The position numbers were made by a program, and so were the translations under genes. Under the pieces are notes generated by a model, which saw only the letters and a list, made by a program, of their open reading frames with translations, had not been told where the DNA came from and did no database searches. This document shows, piece by piece, positions 16,622-25,454 of a stretch of DNA of 64,000 nucleotides (the first letter of the stretch is position 1; each line of letters opens with the position of its first letter). The stretch is from Methylovulum miyakonense HT12 (lineage in GTDB: Bacteria > Pseudomonadota > Gammaproteobacteria > Methylococcales > Methylomonadaceae), in assembly GCF_000384075.1 (NCBI RefSeq), contig NZ_KB913025.1, forward strand, positions 4,286,187-4,350,186. Direction: 5' to 3'.

Positions 16622-19294
16622 ATGAGCTACATCACTGTGAACGATGTCGGGGAGCAAATCAGCACACCCAGCCTCCAACCCGGCGCCACCCTGGCCCAGG
16701 GGCAATGGATCATGAGCCCTAACAACGCCTGCCTACTGATCATGCAGACCGATGGGAACCTGGTCCTTTACCAAATCGCTGGCGCCCCGCCGATAGGCAG
16801 CACGAGTTTCGTTGGCCGCGCCCTGTGGGCGACCGGGACAAACAACGAGGGAACCCTGTTCGTTGTGGGCTTGGATGGCTCTTTGACCGTACAAGGGAAC
16901 AACTTCATTGACACCCTCTTTAGCGGTGACAATATCACCCCGGGATACTTGGCGATCCAAACCGACGGCAACCTCGTGCTCTACGACGCGTCGGACAGTC
17001 CGGTTTGGGCGACCGGCACCGTGTTGGTGTGGCCGTCCCCACGCTGGGTGAACATCCAATTCACGGACGCCAATAACGATACCTACCTGCTCACAGCCAG
17101 CGGCAGCGCCTCTGGCTCCAGTGTCACCCTGGCCGATTCGGCAAACTCGCCGGGGCAAACTTGGCAGATTTCCCCCGATGGGCGCATCCTTAGCGGCCTG
17201 CTTCAAAACCTTGTGCTCACCCAAGGGACGGCCAGCAACGGCGAAGCCCCGGTGACGGTGAGTAGCCAAATTCTAACGGTGGCCTCGGTCTGCTGGAACT
17301 GGGGCAACGGCCTGGGCCCGACCACACTCCAGAACCGCGAGGGAGGGCTGTTCCTGGCTCCGCAAGGTGATGTCAATTCCGGAACCACCGTCATCACCAC
17401 CACACAGGACTATACCGGCGGGCAGTGGTATCTTGTGCCAGCCAGCCCGCTGGACACGGTCATGGGCTGGCCCGCGTCGGATCCGGCGTTCCCCACGTTC
17501 ACCCCGGCGCAACAGGACATCTACACTTACGTCAATAGCCAACTGTTACCACCTTGGGTGATGATCCAAAGCACCTTGGCGGACACCAACGGCCATTTCT
17601 ACGTGCTCACGGCTGGCGGCAGTGTTTCTGGCTCCGGTGTTGTCATGGCCACCGTGGAGAATACGCCGGACCAGATTTGGCAGCTTTCCCCTGATGGGCG
17701 CATCCTTAGCGAATTGCTCCAGAATCTCGTGCTCACCCAAGGGCTTGCCAATGGCGGCCAAGCCCCGGTGACGGTGGGTAGCCAAACGACAGTGGATGGG
17801 GCTATCTATTGGAGCTGGAACCTGGACGATTACAGCACCCCGACCACAATCCAAGACCGCGATAGCGGGCTGTTCCTGAGCCCCTTAGGCCCCGTCGCCT
17901 CCGGCGTGCCAGTGATCGCGGCCGCACCGTCCGATGCGGATGCGCAGTGGCTGCTCATCCCCGTCTCCGCCCCGGATCTGCGCAACCAATATGCAAACCT
18001 TGACGCCCCCTTGTCTAGCTACCAGGACACGTTGAACAACCTCACCCAACCGGGCCAGTTCCAAGAGCAGGATTGGCTAGCGGTGGTGCAGCAGCTCAAT
18101 GACGAGCTCACCGCCGCCATCGCGGTGCAGGCGCTGTTCGCCAATTACACCCAGTTCCACACCGACTTGTTCATGGACAAGGGCGACCTCCTGAACCAGC
18201 TCGGACAGGAAGCGGGCTTCGAGCAAGGGGAATCAACCAGCGTGGGCGGCCTGCTCCTCTCGATCTTTTCAGGCATCCTCTATACCGTGCTCGAGGCGAT
18301 CCCAGTGGTCGGGGAAGGCGTCAACCTGTTCGCGACGCTCGGCAATGTCATCCAATCCGCCATTAACGTTGCGGTCAGTTCGCAAAGTGCCAACAGCAGC
18401 ATCTCGCCTAGCCCCTTCCAAGTCGCCTACGCGGAACTGTGGGGCGAGCTCAGCACCAATTTCGAGTCCCTGCTGACGGCGACAGGCACGATGGAACAGG
18501 CTATCCTTACCGACTGGGCCAAACTCCAGACCGCCTACCAATTAACGCTATCCACCGGCCCCGACTCGCTGGCATGGTCGGGCACGCTGACCTCCGAACT
18601 GGTTACCCAAGCCAAACCCGGCTACATCATCTCCGTGATGCAAATGTTGCTCCCTGCCAAGTACCAAATCTACCTGTACGTCGACGATAACGGCGATCCG
18701 GTTGACGATGTGCCCCCGTACGCCCAACTCGTCCAGGAGGATCCGGGCAATGCGGGACAGTATTACAAATATTGGATCGCCGACAACCAGAGTTGGTCGA
18801 CCTATCCTGACGAATCGGCCATGGACGAGGTCTGGAACAATAGCGTTTCACCCTCGGATTTCTTCACCAGCGCGAACAGTTGGGGTTTTGCCAATGCGTT
18901 TGTTTATGATTTCCTCGGCCTCGACAATAACGGCCTAACCGTGACACTGACCAACCTCACGGCCTACCCGATGACCGTCAACGCGAGCTGCGCCTCCGGC
19001 GGCACCCTGGTCACGGGCGCTTCCCAACGGCTAGCCCCTTACGAAAGCATCATTATCGGGGCCGAATACAACGGGGGCTTGCAAATTGACGTTACGGTCG
19101 CGGATCTGCGTGACGGCGCCACTGTCGCCTCGTTCTCGGCCCATCAGAGCGTCTCGATTGAAAAAGGCGCCTGGCCGTGGATCGACCCCCTATCCAGCTC
19201 CGGCGGCTACCAGTTGGGCACGCCGATCTGTAATGAGGGCGCGTACTTGGATAGTTACTCGGGCGCGATCCAACTCAGCCTCTCGTTCAGTTGA
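16622..19294 (+). CDS. Large lectin/beta-trefoil protein with probable pore-forming helical region
   Basis: 890 aa with a good ribosome-binding site (AGAGGA, seven bases before ATG). No signal peptide. Residues ~10-134 form a bulb-type mannose-binding lectin domain with two QTDGNLVLY repeats (42-50, 113-121). Two homologous beta-trefoil-like units follow (~142-275 and ~312-448), sharing SPDGRIL, LLQNLVLTQG and GLFL-P blocks and ending in a QW segment typical of ricin-type folds. Residues ~450-640 look alpha-helical and contain a long uncharged stretch at 541-586 (GGLLLSIFSGILYTVLEAIP, then VVGEGVNLFATLGNVI) resembling a membrane hairpin of a pore-forming toxin. The last ~150 residues are beta-rich. 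Inference: a sugar-binding cytolysin or bacteriocin-like toxin released by lysis or an unseen exporter. The base composition is richer in G+C than its neighbours, suggesting transfer. No immunity or export gene is adjacent. Confidence 0.8.
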   Translation: MSYITVNDVGEQISTPSLQPGATLAQGQWIMSPNNACLLIMQTDGNLVLYQIAGAPPIGSTSFVGRALWATGTNNEGTLFVVGLDGSLTVQGNNFIDTLFSGDNITPGYLAIQTDGNLVLYDASDSPVWATGTVLVWPSPRWVNIQFTDANNDTYLLTASGSASGSSVTLADSANSPGQTWQISPDGRILSGLLQNLVLTQGTASNGEAPVTVSSQILTVASVCWNWGNGLGPTTLQNREGGLFLAPQGDVNSGTTVITTTQDYTGGQWYLVPASPLDTVMGWPASDPAFPTFTPAQQDIYTYVNSQLLPPWVMIQSTLADTNGHFYVLTAGGSVSGSGVVMATVENTPDQIWQLSPDGRILSELLQNLVLTQGLANGGQAPVTVGSQTTVDGAIYWSWNLDDYSTPTTIQDRDSGLFLSPLGPVASGVPVIAAAPSDADAQWLLIPVSAPDLRNQYANLDAPLSSYQDTLNNLTQPGQFQEQDWLAVVQQLNDELTAAIAVQALFANYTQFHTDLFMDKGDLLNQLGQEAGFEQGESTSVGGLLLSIFSGILYTVLEAIPVVGEGVNLFATLGNVIQSAINVAVSSQSANSSISPSPFQVAYAELWGELSTNFESLLTATGTMEQAILTDWAKLQTAYQLTLSTGPDSLAWSGTLTSELVTQAKPGYIISVMQMLLPAKYQIYLYVDDNGDPVDDVPPYAQLVQEDPGNAGQYYKYWIADNQSWSTYPDESAMDEVWNNSVSPSDFFTSANSWGFANAFVYDFLGLDNNGLTVTLTNLTAYPMTVNASCASGGTLVTGASQRLAPYESIIIGAEYNGGLQIDVTVADLRDGATVASFSAHQSVSIEKGAWPWIDPLSSSGGYQLGTPICNEGAYLDSYSGAIQLSLSFS

Positions 19295-19712
19295 CCACTG
19301 GCCGACCCGTCACGCAACCTTGTATCCAGCCAATCTTGAATTGCCGACATTGTTTTCGCAGGGGCGGGCCGGCCGCCTGATGGCTTTGGCTTTCTGCATG
19401 GCCTATCAAAAGGGCGGAGCCATCCGCCCCTACTGGCGTTTAGATTTAACTGACAAAAAAACATTGGCCGGGCACTAGTATTCGATGTCCAAGTTTTTGG
19501 CTTTTCCACATTTTGATTTTTGGAAAAGTTATCCAGGAGCCCTGTGTTGTAAGCCCAATTTCCCCAAATTTCTTCCAACCAAATGTTTTTCAGAAGGCGT
19601 TGGCTGAAACTTTATCTCAGAGCCCGACCTCATTTTCTACCAAAATATTTTTGCTAAAGTTAAACAGCCAAAGCCTGTAGAATTATCAAATTGACCTATC
19701 TGAAGCGTCCCA
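19295..19712. other. 418-bp intergenic region before hsdR
   Basis: No gene is supported here. A perfect 7-bp GC stem with loop GCCA lies at 19412-19429 and might end lectin-gene transcription, although no T-run follows. The last ~200 bases are AT-rich and presumably hold the hsdR promoter. No clear ribosome-binding site precedes the ATG at 19713. Confidence 0.45.
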
Positions 19713-22682
19713 ATGACAACAACAGAAAACCGGATCGAAAACGATCTCATCGAAAAGCTAAGCCAACTCAAATACACCTACCGCCAAGACATCCGTGACC
19801 GCGACGCGCTGGAGACAAACTTCCGCGAAAAATTCGAGGCGCTCAACCGGGTGCATTTGACGGATACCGAATTTTCCCGGCTGATGGAACAACTCATTAA
19901 CCCGGATGTTTTCGCCGCCGCCCGCACGTTGCGCGAACGTAACAGCTTCGAGCGTGACGATGGTACGCCGCTCCACTATACCTTGGTCAACATCAAAGAC
20001 TGGTGCAAGAACACCTTCGAGGTCGTTAACCAGCTGCGCATCAACACGCACAGCAGCCATCATCGCTATGACGTGCTGCTGCTCATCAATGGCGTGCCCG
20101 TTGTACAGATCGAACTTAAGGCTTTGAAGATCAGCCCGCGCCGCGCCATGCAGCAAATCGTCGAGTACAAAAACGACCCCGGCAACGGCTATACGCGTTC
20201 GTTGCTCTGCTTCCTGCAACTGTTCATCGTCAGCAATCGCAGCGACACTTGGTATTTCGCCAACAATAACAGCCGACACTTCAGCTTTGATGCGGATGAA
20301 CGCTTCCTGCCTCTCTACCAGTTCGCCGATGAACTCAACCAAAAGATCACCCATCTCGACACCTTTGCCGAAAAATTCCTCGCCAAGTGCAATCTCGGCG
20401 AAATGGTCAGCCGCTACATGGTGCTGGTCGCCAGCGAGCAAAAGCTGATGATGATGCGCCCCTACCAAATCTATGCGGTGCGGAACATCGTGGATTGCAT
20501 CCACCAAAACCGGGGCAACGGTTACATCTGGCACACCACGGGCAGCGGCAAGACGCTAACCTCCTTCAAAGCCTCGACCTTGCTCAAGGATAACCCGGAC
20601 ATCGAAAAATGCCTGTTCGTTGTTGACCGCAAGGATCTCGATCGGCAAACACGGGAAGAATTCAACAAATTCCAGGAAGGCTGCGTCGAAGAAAACACCA
20701 ACACCGAAACCTTAGTCCGGCGACTGCTTTCCGATGATTACGCCAACAAAGTTATTGTCACCACCATCCAAAAGCTTGGCCTCGCGCTCGACGGCAACAA
20801 CAAACGCAAATACAAGGAGCGCCTGGAACACTTACGCAATCAGCGCATCGTGTTCATCTTCGACGAATGCCACCGCTCGCAGTTTGGCGAAAATCACAAG
20901 GCCATCAAAGCCTTCTTCCCCAACGCCCAGCTTTTCGGTTTTACCGGCACGCCGATCTTTCCAGAAAATGGCAGTTACCAGCAAATCGAAGGCCAAGAAG
21001 CCTCGATCATCACCACCGAAGACATTTTTCAGCAACAACTCCACGCCTACACCATCACCCACGCCATTGAAGACCGCAACGTCCTGCGCTTCCACATCGA
21101 CTACTACAAGGCGGAAGGCGCGGCAAAACCCAAGGCGGGCGAAACCCTGACCCAGGAAGCTGTGGTCAAAGCCATTTTGGACAAACACGATGCCGCTACC
21201 GCCGGGCGCAAGTTCAACGCTATCCTGGCAAGCGCCTCGATCAACCACGCCATTGAGTACCACCGCCTGTTCAAGGCTATCCAAGCCCAGCGGCAGACAG
21301 AAGATAGTAGTTTCCGGCCTCTGAACATCGCCTGCGTATTCTCGCCCCCTGCCGAAGGCAACAAGGATGTGCAGCAAATTCAGGAAGACTTGCCGCAGGA
21401 AAAAGCCGACAACGCCGAAGCCCCGGACGAAAAGAAAGCCGCGCTGAAAGCCATTATCACCGACTACAACGCCGTTTACGGCACCAATCACAGCATCAAC
21501 AACTTCGACCTATACTACCAAGACGTGCAAAAGCGCATCAAGGATCAGCAATACCCAAACCACGACTATCCGCACGCCCAAAAGCTCGACATCGTCATTG
21601 TGGTGGACATGCTGCTCACCGGCTTCGATTCCAAGTTTCTCAACACATTGTATGTCGACAAAAACCTTAAATACCATGGCCTGATCCAAGCCTTCTCGCG
21701 CACCAACCGCATCCTCAACGACACCAAACCCTATGGCAACGTGCTGGACTTTCGCCAACAACAAGATGCTGTGGACGAAGCCATCCAATTATTTTCTGGC
21801 GAAAAAACCGACCGCGCCAAGGAAATTTGGCTGGTTGATGCCGCCCCGGCGGTCATCGGCAAATTGGAAAAAGCCGTGGCCGCACTAGACAAATTCATGG
21901 CCTCCCAGAACTTGCCCAGCTCCCCGGAACAGGTCGCCAACATCAAAGGCGATGAAGCACGTAGCCAGTTCATCAATCTGTTCAAGGAAGTGCAGCGCCT
22001 CAAGACGCAGCTCGACCAATACACTGACCTCACTCCGGAAAACACCGAAAGTATCGCCCAGATCATAGCACCAGACCGCCTGCAAGCCTTCCGTGGCGTG
22101 TACCTGGAAACCGCCCAACGGCTCAAGACCCAACAGGGCAAGGGCGGCGGCGATTCCAGCACGGTGCAGCAATTGGATTTTGAATTTGTGCTGTTCGCTT
22201 CCGCCGTCATCGACTACGACTACATCATCGGGCTGATCGCCCGCTACAGCCAAGGCCAGACAGAACAACAGAAAATGACCCGCGACGAATTGATCGGCCT
22301 GATCGAAGCCGACGCCAAATTCATCGACGAGCGCGAAGGAATCGCCGCCTACATAGGCACGCTGAAAGCGGGCGCAGGTTTAAGCGAGCAAGCCATCCGC
22401 CAAGGTTATGAAAACTTCAAGGCCGAAAAAACCGCCCGCGAACTGGCGGCGATAGCCGGACAGCACAGCCTGGAAACCGCCGCGCTGCAAGCCTTTGTCG
22501 ATGCCATCATGCAGCGCATGATTTTCGACGGGGAAAAATTAAGCGACCTGCTCGCGCCGCTAAATTTGGGCTGGAAAGCCCGGACGCAAAAGGAATTGGC
22601 TTTGATGGAAGACCTGACACCGCTACTGCACAAACTGGCGCAAGGGCGTGATATTTCAGGGTTGAATGCCTATGAATCGTAG
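19713..22682 (+). CDS. hsdR: Type I restriction enzyme, HsdR subunit
   Basis: 989 aa, normal for a type I R subunit. The N-terminal nuclease domain shows Asp119 (YDVLLL) and the E-x-K of VVQIELKA near 133-135, the PD-(D/E)xK pattern. A superfamily 2 translocase follows, with Walker A HTTGSGKT near 276-283, DECH near 384, FTGTP (motif III) and later helicase motifs including VDMLLTGFDSK and QAFSRTNRI. The C-terminal ~300 residues are the helical part that contacts the methylase complex. HsdR cuts DNA only together with HsdM2-HsdS. Here hsdM is absent and hsdS is broken, so the gene is intact but probably idle unless subunits are supplied from elsewhere. A REP hairpin overlaps its stop codon. 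Confidence 0.96.
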   Translation: MTTTENRIENDLIEKLSQLKYTYRQDIRDRDALETNFREKFEALNRVHLTDTEFSRLMEQLINPDVFAAARTLRERNSFERDDGTPLHYTLVNIKDWCKNTFEVVNQLRINTHSSHHRYDVLLLINGVPVVQIELKALKISPRRAMQQIVEYKNDPGNGYTRSLLCFLQLFIVSNRSDTWYFANNNSRHFSFDADERFLPLYQFADELNQKITHLDTFAEKFLAKCNLGEMVSRYMVLVASEQKLMMMRPYQIYAVRNIVDCIHQNRGNGYIWHTTGSGKTLTSFKASTLLKDNPDIEKCLFVVDRKDLDRQTREEFNKFQEGCVEENTNTETLVRRLLSDDYANKVIVTTIQKLGLALDGNNKRKYKERLEHLRNQRIVFIFDECHRSQFGENHKAIKAFFPNAQLFGFTGTPIFPENGSYQQIEGQEASIITTEDIFQQQLHAYTITHAIEDRNVLRFHIDYYKAEGAAKPKAGETLTQEAVVKAILDKHDAATAGRKFNAILASASINHAIEYHRLFKAIQAQRQTEDSSFRPLNIACVFSPPAEGNKDVQQIQEDLPQEKADNAEAPDEKKAALKAIITDYNAVYGTNHSINNFDLYYQDVQKRIKDQQYPNHDYPHAQKLDIVIVVDMLLTGFDSKFLNTLYVDKNLKYHGLIQAFSRTNRILNDTKPYGNVLDFRQQQDAVDEAIQLFSGEKTDRAKEIWLVDAAPAVIGKLEKAVAALDKFMASQNLPSSPEQVANIKGDEARSQFINLFKEVQRLKTQLDQYTDLTPENTESIAQIIAPDRLQAFRGVYLETAQRLKTQQGKGGGDSSTVQQLDFEFVLFASAVIDYDYIIGLIARYSQGQTEQQKMTRDELIGLIEADAKFIDEREGIAAYIGTLKAGAGLSEQAIRQGYENFKAEKTARELAAIAGQHSLETAALQAFVDAIMQRMIFDGEKLSDLLAPLNLGWKARTQKELALMEDLTPLLHKLAQGRDISGLNAYES

Positions 22683-22771
22683 GAGCGGGCCATGCCCGCG
22701 AAGGGTTGCAAAGGATCGCGTAATGTCTGCAAATCCACCATCCAGAAATCGCGCCCATGGGGCGCTCCTAC
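22679..22771. repeat. Inverted pair of REP hairpins upstream of the RAYT gene
   Basis: Two REP-type elements in opposite orientation. The first starts GTAGGAGC at 22679 and has stem GCGGGC/GCCCGC at 22685-22699 with loop CAT. The second is inverted, with stem GCGCCC/GGGCGC at 22751-22765, and ends in GCTCCTAC. The shared GTAGGAGC foot and short GC stem are typical of REPs mobilised by RAYT transposases, and the gene that follows encodes one. Confidence 0.88.
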
Positions 22772-22781
22772 GAAGAATGTT

Positions 22782-23252
22782 ATGAATCCCAAGCCCGGCC
22801 ACGCCGCCTTGCGTAAAGGGCGGGTTTCGATTGAGGGGCAAGTCTATCTTGTCACCACGACGACCTTAGAGCGCCAACCTTTTTTTGCCGATTTCAGGGC
22901 TGCACAATCCGCCGCGCAAGCTTTCGAGGATAAAGCGGTGCTGGCCGACGCAAAATTATTGGCCTGGGTTTTGATGCCCGACCATTTTCATGGTTTGCTG
23001 CAATTGGATGGAAAAACCAGTTTGCAAAACATAATGAACCGATTGAAATCCGCCAGCGCCCGGCGGGCTAACCAGGTGATGCAGCGTGAAGGCCCATTGT
23101 GGTCCAGAGCGTATCATGACCATGCGTTGCGGCAGGAGGAGGATTTATTGGAAACCGCCCGATATATTGTCGCCAACCCGATGCGTGCCAGATCGGTTCG
23201 GCGTGTCGGCGATTACCCATTTTGGAACGCAATATGGTTACCCACTCCGTAG
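22782..23252 (+). CDS. REP-associated tyrosine transposase (RAYT, Y1/HUH family)
   Basis: 156 aa from ATG at 22782 (MNPKPGH); an in-frame upstream start at 22692 would lie inside the REP pair and gives a sequence that does not look coding. HUH motif MPDHFHGLLQL and the catalytic Tyr in ETARYIVANPMRA are present, as is the family's W-SRAYHDHALR block. RAYTs act on single-stranded REP hairpins and are thought to spread them. The gene is bracketed by two REPs on each side, and its stop codon lies inside the first downstream REP. It has inserted between hsdR and the next restriction-locus gene. Confidence 0.93.
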   Translation: MNPKPGHAALRKGRVSIEGQVYLVTTTTLERQPFFADFRAAQSAAQAFEDKAVLADAKLLAWVLMPDHFHGLLQLDGKTSLQNIMNRLKSASARRANQVMQREGPLWSRAYHDHALRQEEDLLETARYIVANPMRARSVRRVGDYPFWNAIWLPTP

Positions 23253-23333
23253 GAGCGGCCCATGGCCGCGAAACCCACGAAATCTTCCATATGCCCTTAT
23301 CGCAAGCAAGTCGCGGGCATGACCCGCTCCTAC
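23249..23333. repeat. Inverted pair of REP hairpins downstream of the RAYT gene
   Basis: The first element starts GTAGGAGC at 23249 with stem GCGGCC/GGCCGC at 23255-23269 and loop CAT. The second is inverted, spans about 23311-23333, has an imperfect stem GCGGGC/ACCCGC, and ends GCTCCTAC. This mirrors the arrangement at 22679-22771, so the transposase gene sits between two BIME-like units. Confidence 0.87.
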
Positions 23334-23369
23334 CCCTCGGACACACCGCTGACTGAATGGAAATTATAA

Positions 23370-24391
23370 ATGTCATCTCCCATAACCCAACAAGACTTTA
23401 GCGACCTGTTACAGCATATTCAGCAATCACGCCAAAACGTCTTTGCCCACATCAACACCGCGCTAATCGACTTATATTGGCATATCGGCCTTACCATCAG
23501 CCACAAAGTCCAAACTGAGGCATGGGGCAAAGGCGTGGTCAGTGAATTGGCGCACTACATTGCCGAAACGACCCCAGCATCAAAGGCTTTAACGACAAGA
23601 ACCTCTGGCGCATGAAGCAGTTTTATGAAACCTACCAAGCCGATGAAAAACTCGCGCCACTGGTGCGGGCATTGCCGTGGACGCACAACACCATTATCTT
23701 TTCGCGCTGCAAAACGCCAGAAGAAAGAGAATACTACCTCAATCTGACGGCAACGGATAAACTGACTAAACGGGAGTTGGAACGTCAAATTGACACATCA
23801 AATTTTGAGCGCAGCAGAATGGGCGCAAATCTCTCACCACTGGTGAGAGAATTACACCCCAGCATCGGCAACACCTTCAAAGACAATTATGTCCTGGAGT
23901 TTTTAGGCTTGCCGCCAGTGCACAACGAAAACCACCTGCAAAAAGCCCTGGTGCAGCACATGAAGCCATTCATCTTAGAATTGGGCAAAGACTTCATCTT
24001 CATGGGCGAAGAGTATCGCCTGCAAGTGGGCAACCAGGACTTCTTTATTGACCTGTTGTTTTACCATCGCGGCTTATCCGCACTGGTGGCCTTTGAGCTT
24101 AAAATCGGCAAGTTCATGCCTGAATACATCGGGCAAATCAATTTCTACCTCGAAGCCCTAGACCGCGACGTTAAAAAACCGCACGAAAACCCCAGCATCG
24201 GCGTGCCGCTGTGCCGAGATAAAGATGACGAAGTGGTGGAATACGCGTTATCGCGCAACCTATCGCCCACGCTGATCGCCCAATATCAGCTACAACTACC
24301 CGATAAAAAGTTAATCCAAGCCAAGCTGCATGAACTGTATGACTATGAAGAGGTTTTGAACTGGGAAGTGCGGCAAGGGGGTGAGTTATGA
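23370..24391 (+). pseudogene. PDDEXK nuclease family protein (YhcG/DUF1016-like), frameshifted
   Basis: Two overlapping frames make one gene. The N-terminal DUF1016 helical domain reads from ATG 23370 to about ELAHYIAET. Near 23568-23575 one base appears to be missing, after which the frame ending at 24391 continues as IKGFNDKNLWRMKQFYETYQ, exactly what the family has at this point. The C-terminal half carries the PD-(D/E)xK nuclease pattern (FFIDLLFY, then VAFELKIG). The family often accompanies type I restriction loci. The stop overlaps the hsdS start (ATGA at 24388), so it was in the same operon. Either a true pseudogene or a sequencing error; the remaining coding sequence is undecayed, so the lesion is recent if real. 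Confidence 0.88.
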
Positions 24392-25454
24392 GTGTGCCTA
24401 AATTGCGGTTTCCTGAGTTTTGTAATTCGGCAGAATGGCAAAAAAAACAACTTAAATTGACCTGTCAGATGCAAGCAGGAAAGTTTGTATCGGCTTCAGA
24501 AATAAAAGATAAGTTTGAAGTAGGCTTGTATCCTTGTTTCGGCGGAAATGGGTTACGAGGATTCACGAAGACGTTTACACATACAGGGAAATATTCACTT
24601 ATTGGTCGCCAAGGTGCTTTATGTGGAAACATTAATCTTGCAGCAGGGCAATTTCATGCGACCGAACATGCAATTGTTGTCACTCCAAGAAATAAAATGG
24701 CTATGTCACCGTTAATTATGGAAGGCTTAAACAACGTGGCTTTGAGCGAAAACCACAAGCCGCATTAAATATGGCTTTTGTCAGAAAGTAAAAAATTTTC
24801 AACAATTAACGGTGACATAGCTAATAAAATTGATAGTAACTGGCTTTATTATCAATTAGTTTTTCTTAACTTGAATCAATATGCAACAGGCCAAGCGCAA
24901 CCCGGATTATCTGTTGAGAATCTTAAAAAAATTACTATTACAGTTCCCACACAAGAAAAGGAACAACAAAAAATTGCCGACTGCCTGTCTTCCATCGACG
25001 AACTCATCACCGCACAAACCCAAAAACCCGACACGCTCAAAGCCCATAAAAAAGGCCTGATGCAGCAGCTTTTTCCGGCAGAAGGTGAAACCGTCCCTAA
25101 GTTGCGCTTTCCTGAGTTTGGTGATGCGGGGGAATGGAAAATTAAGACTTTAGGCAATGTTGTAGAGTTTTTAGATGGACAAAGAAAACCAATTCGAGAA
25201 TCAGATAGAGCTACTATACAGGGACAATACCCGTATTATGGTGCGTCAGGAATCATTGACTACATAAATGATTTTATATTTGATGAAGATTTGATTTTGC
25301 TTGGCGAAGATGGCGAAAATATTGTTTCAAGAAATTTGCCGCTTGTATTTAAAGTATCCGGTAAGTGCTGGGTAAATAACCATGCTCACGTTCTAAAACC
25401 AAATAAGCCGCACCATTTAGATTTCTTAGTTCAATACATGGAAAATCTATCTTA
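24388..25454 (+). pseudogene. hsdS: Type I restriction specificity subunit HsdS, broken by a MITE and cut by an IS
   Basis: One continuous reading frame with a stop introduced by the element at 24699-24822. Target recognition domain 1 begins at MSVPKLRFPEF and is resumed after the element as IDSNWLYYQLVFL and QAQPGLSVENLKKITITVP. A conserved spacer (EQQKIADCLSSIDELITAQT) follows, then domain 2 starts with a second VPKLRFPEF repeat and breaks off at QYMENLS where an IS5-family element has inserted. Removing the MITE and one 8-bp target copy (132 bp) restores an uninterrupted frame. The last part of domain 2 is missing. HsdS sets the DNA target of both modification and restriction, so this locus should be inactive. 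Confidence 0.92.
24699..24822. mobile_element. 124-bp MITE with 8-bp target duplication, derived from the IS1595-family element at 52042-53093
   Basis: The terminal inverted repeat is GGCTATGTCACCGTTAATT at the left and its near-complement at the right. Direct copies of AATAAAAT flank it (24691-24698 and 24823-24830), an 8-bp duplication as made by IS1595-family transposases. About 24 bases at its left match the right end of the IS at 52042-53093, and about 28 bases at its right match that IS's left end, so it is an internally deleted, non-autonomous copy lying in opposite orientation. It supplies the TAA at 24766-24768 that stops hsdS. Confidence 0.93.
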
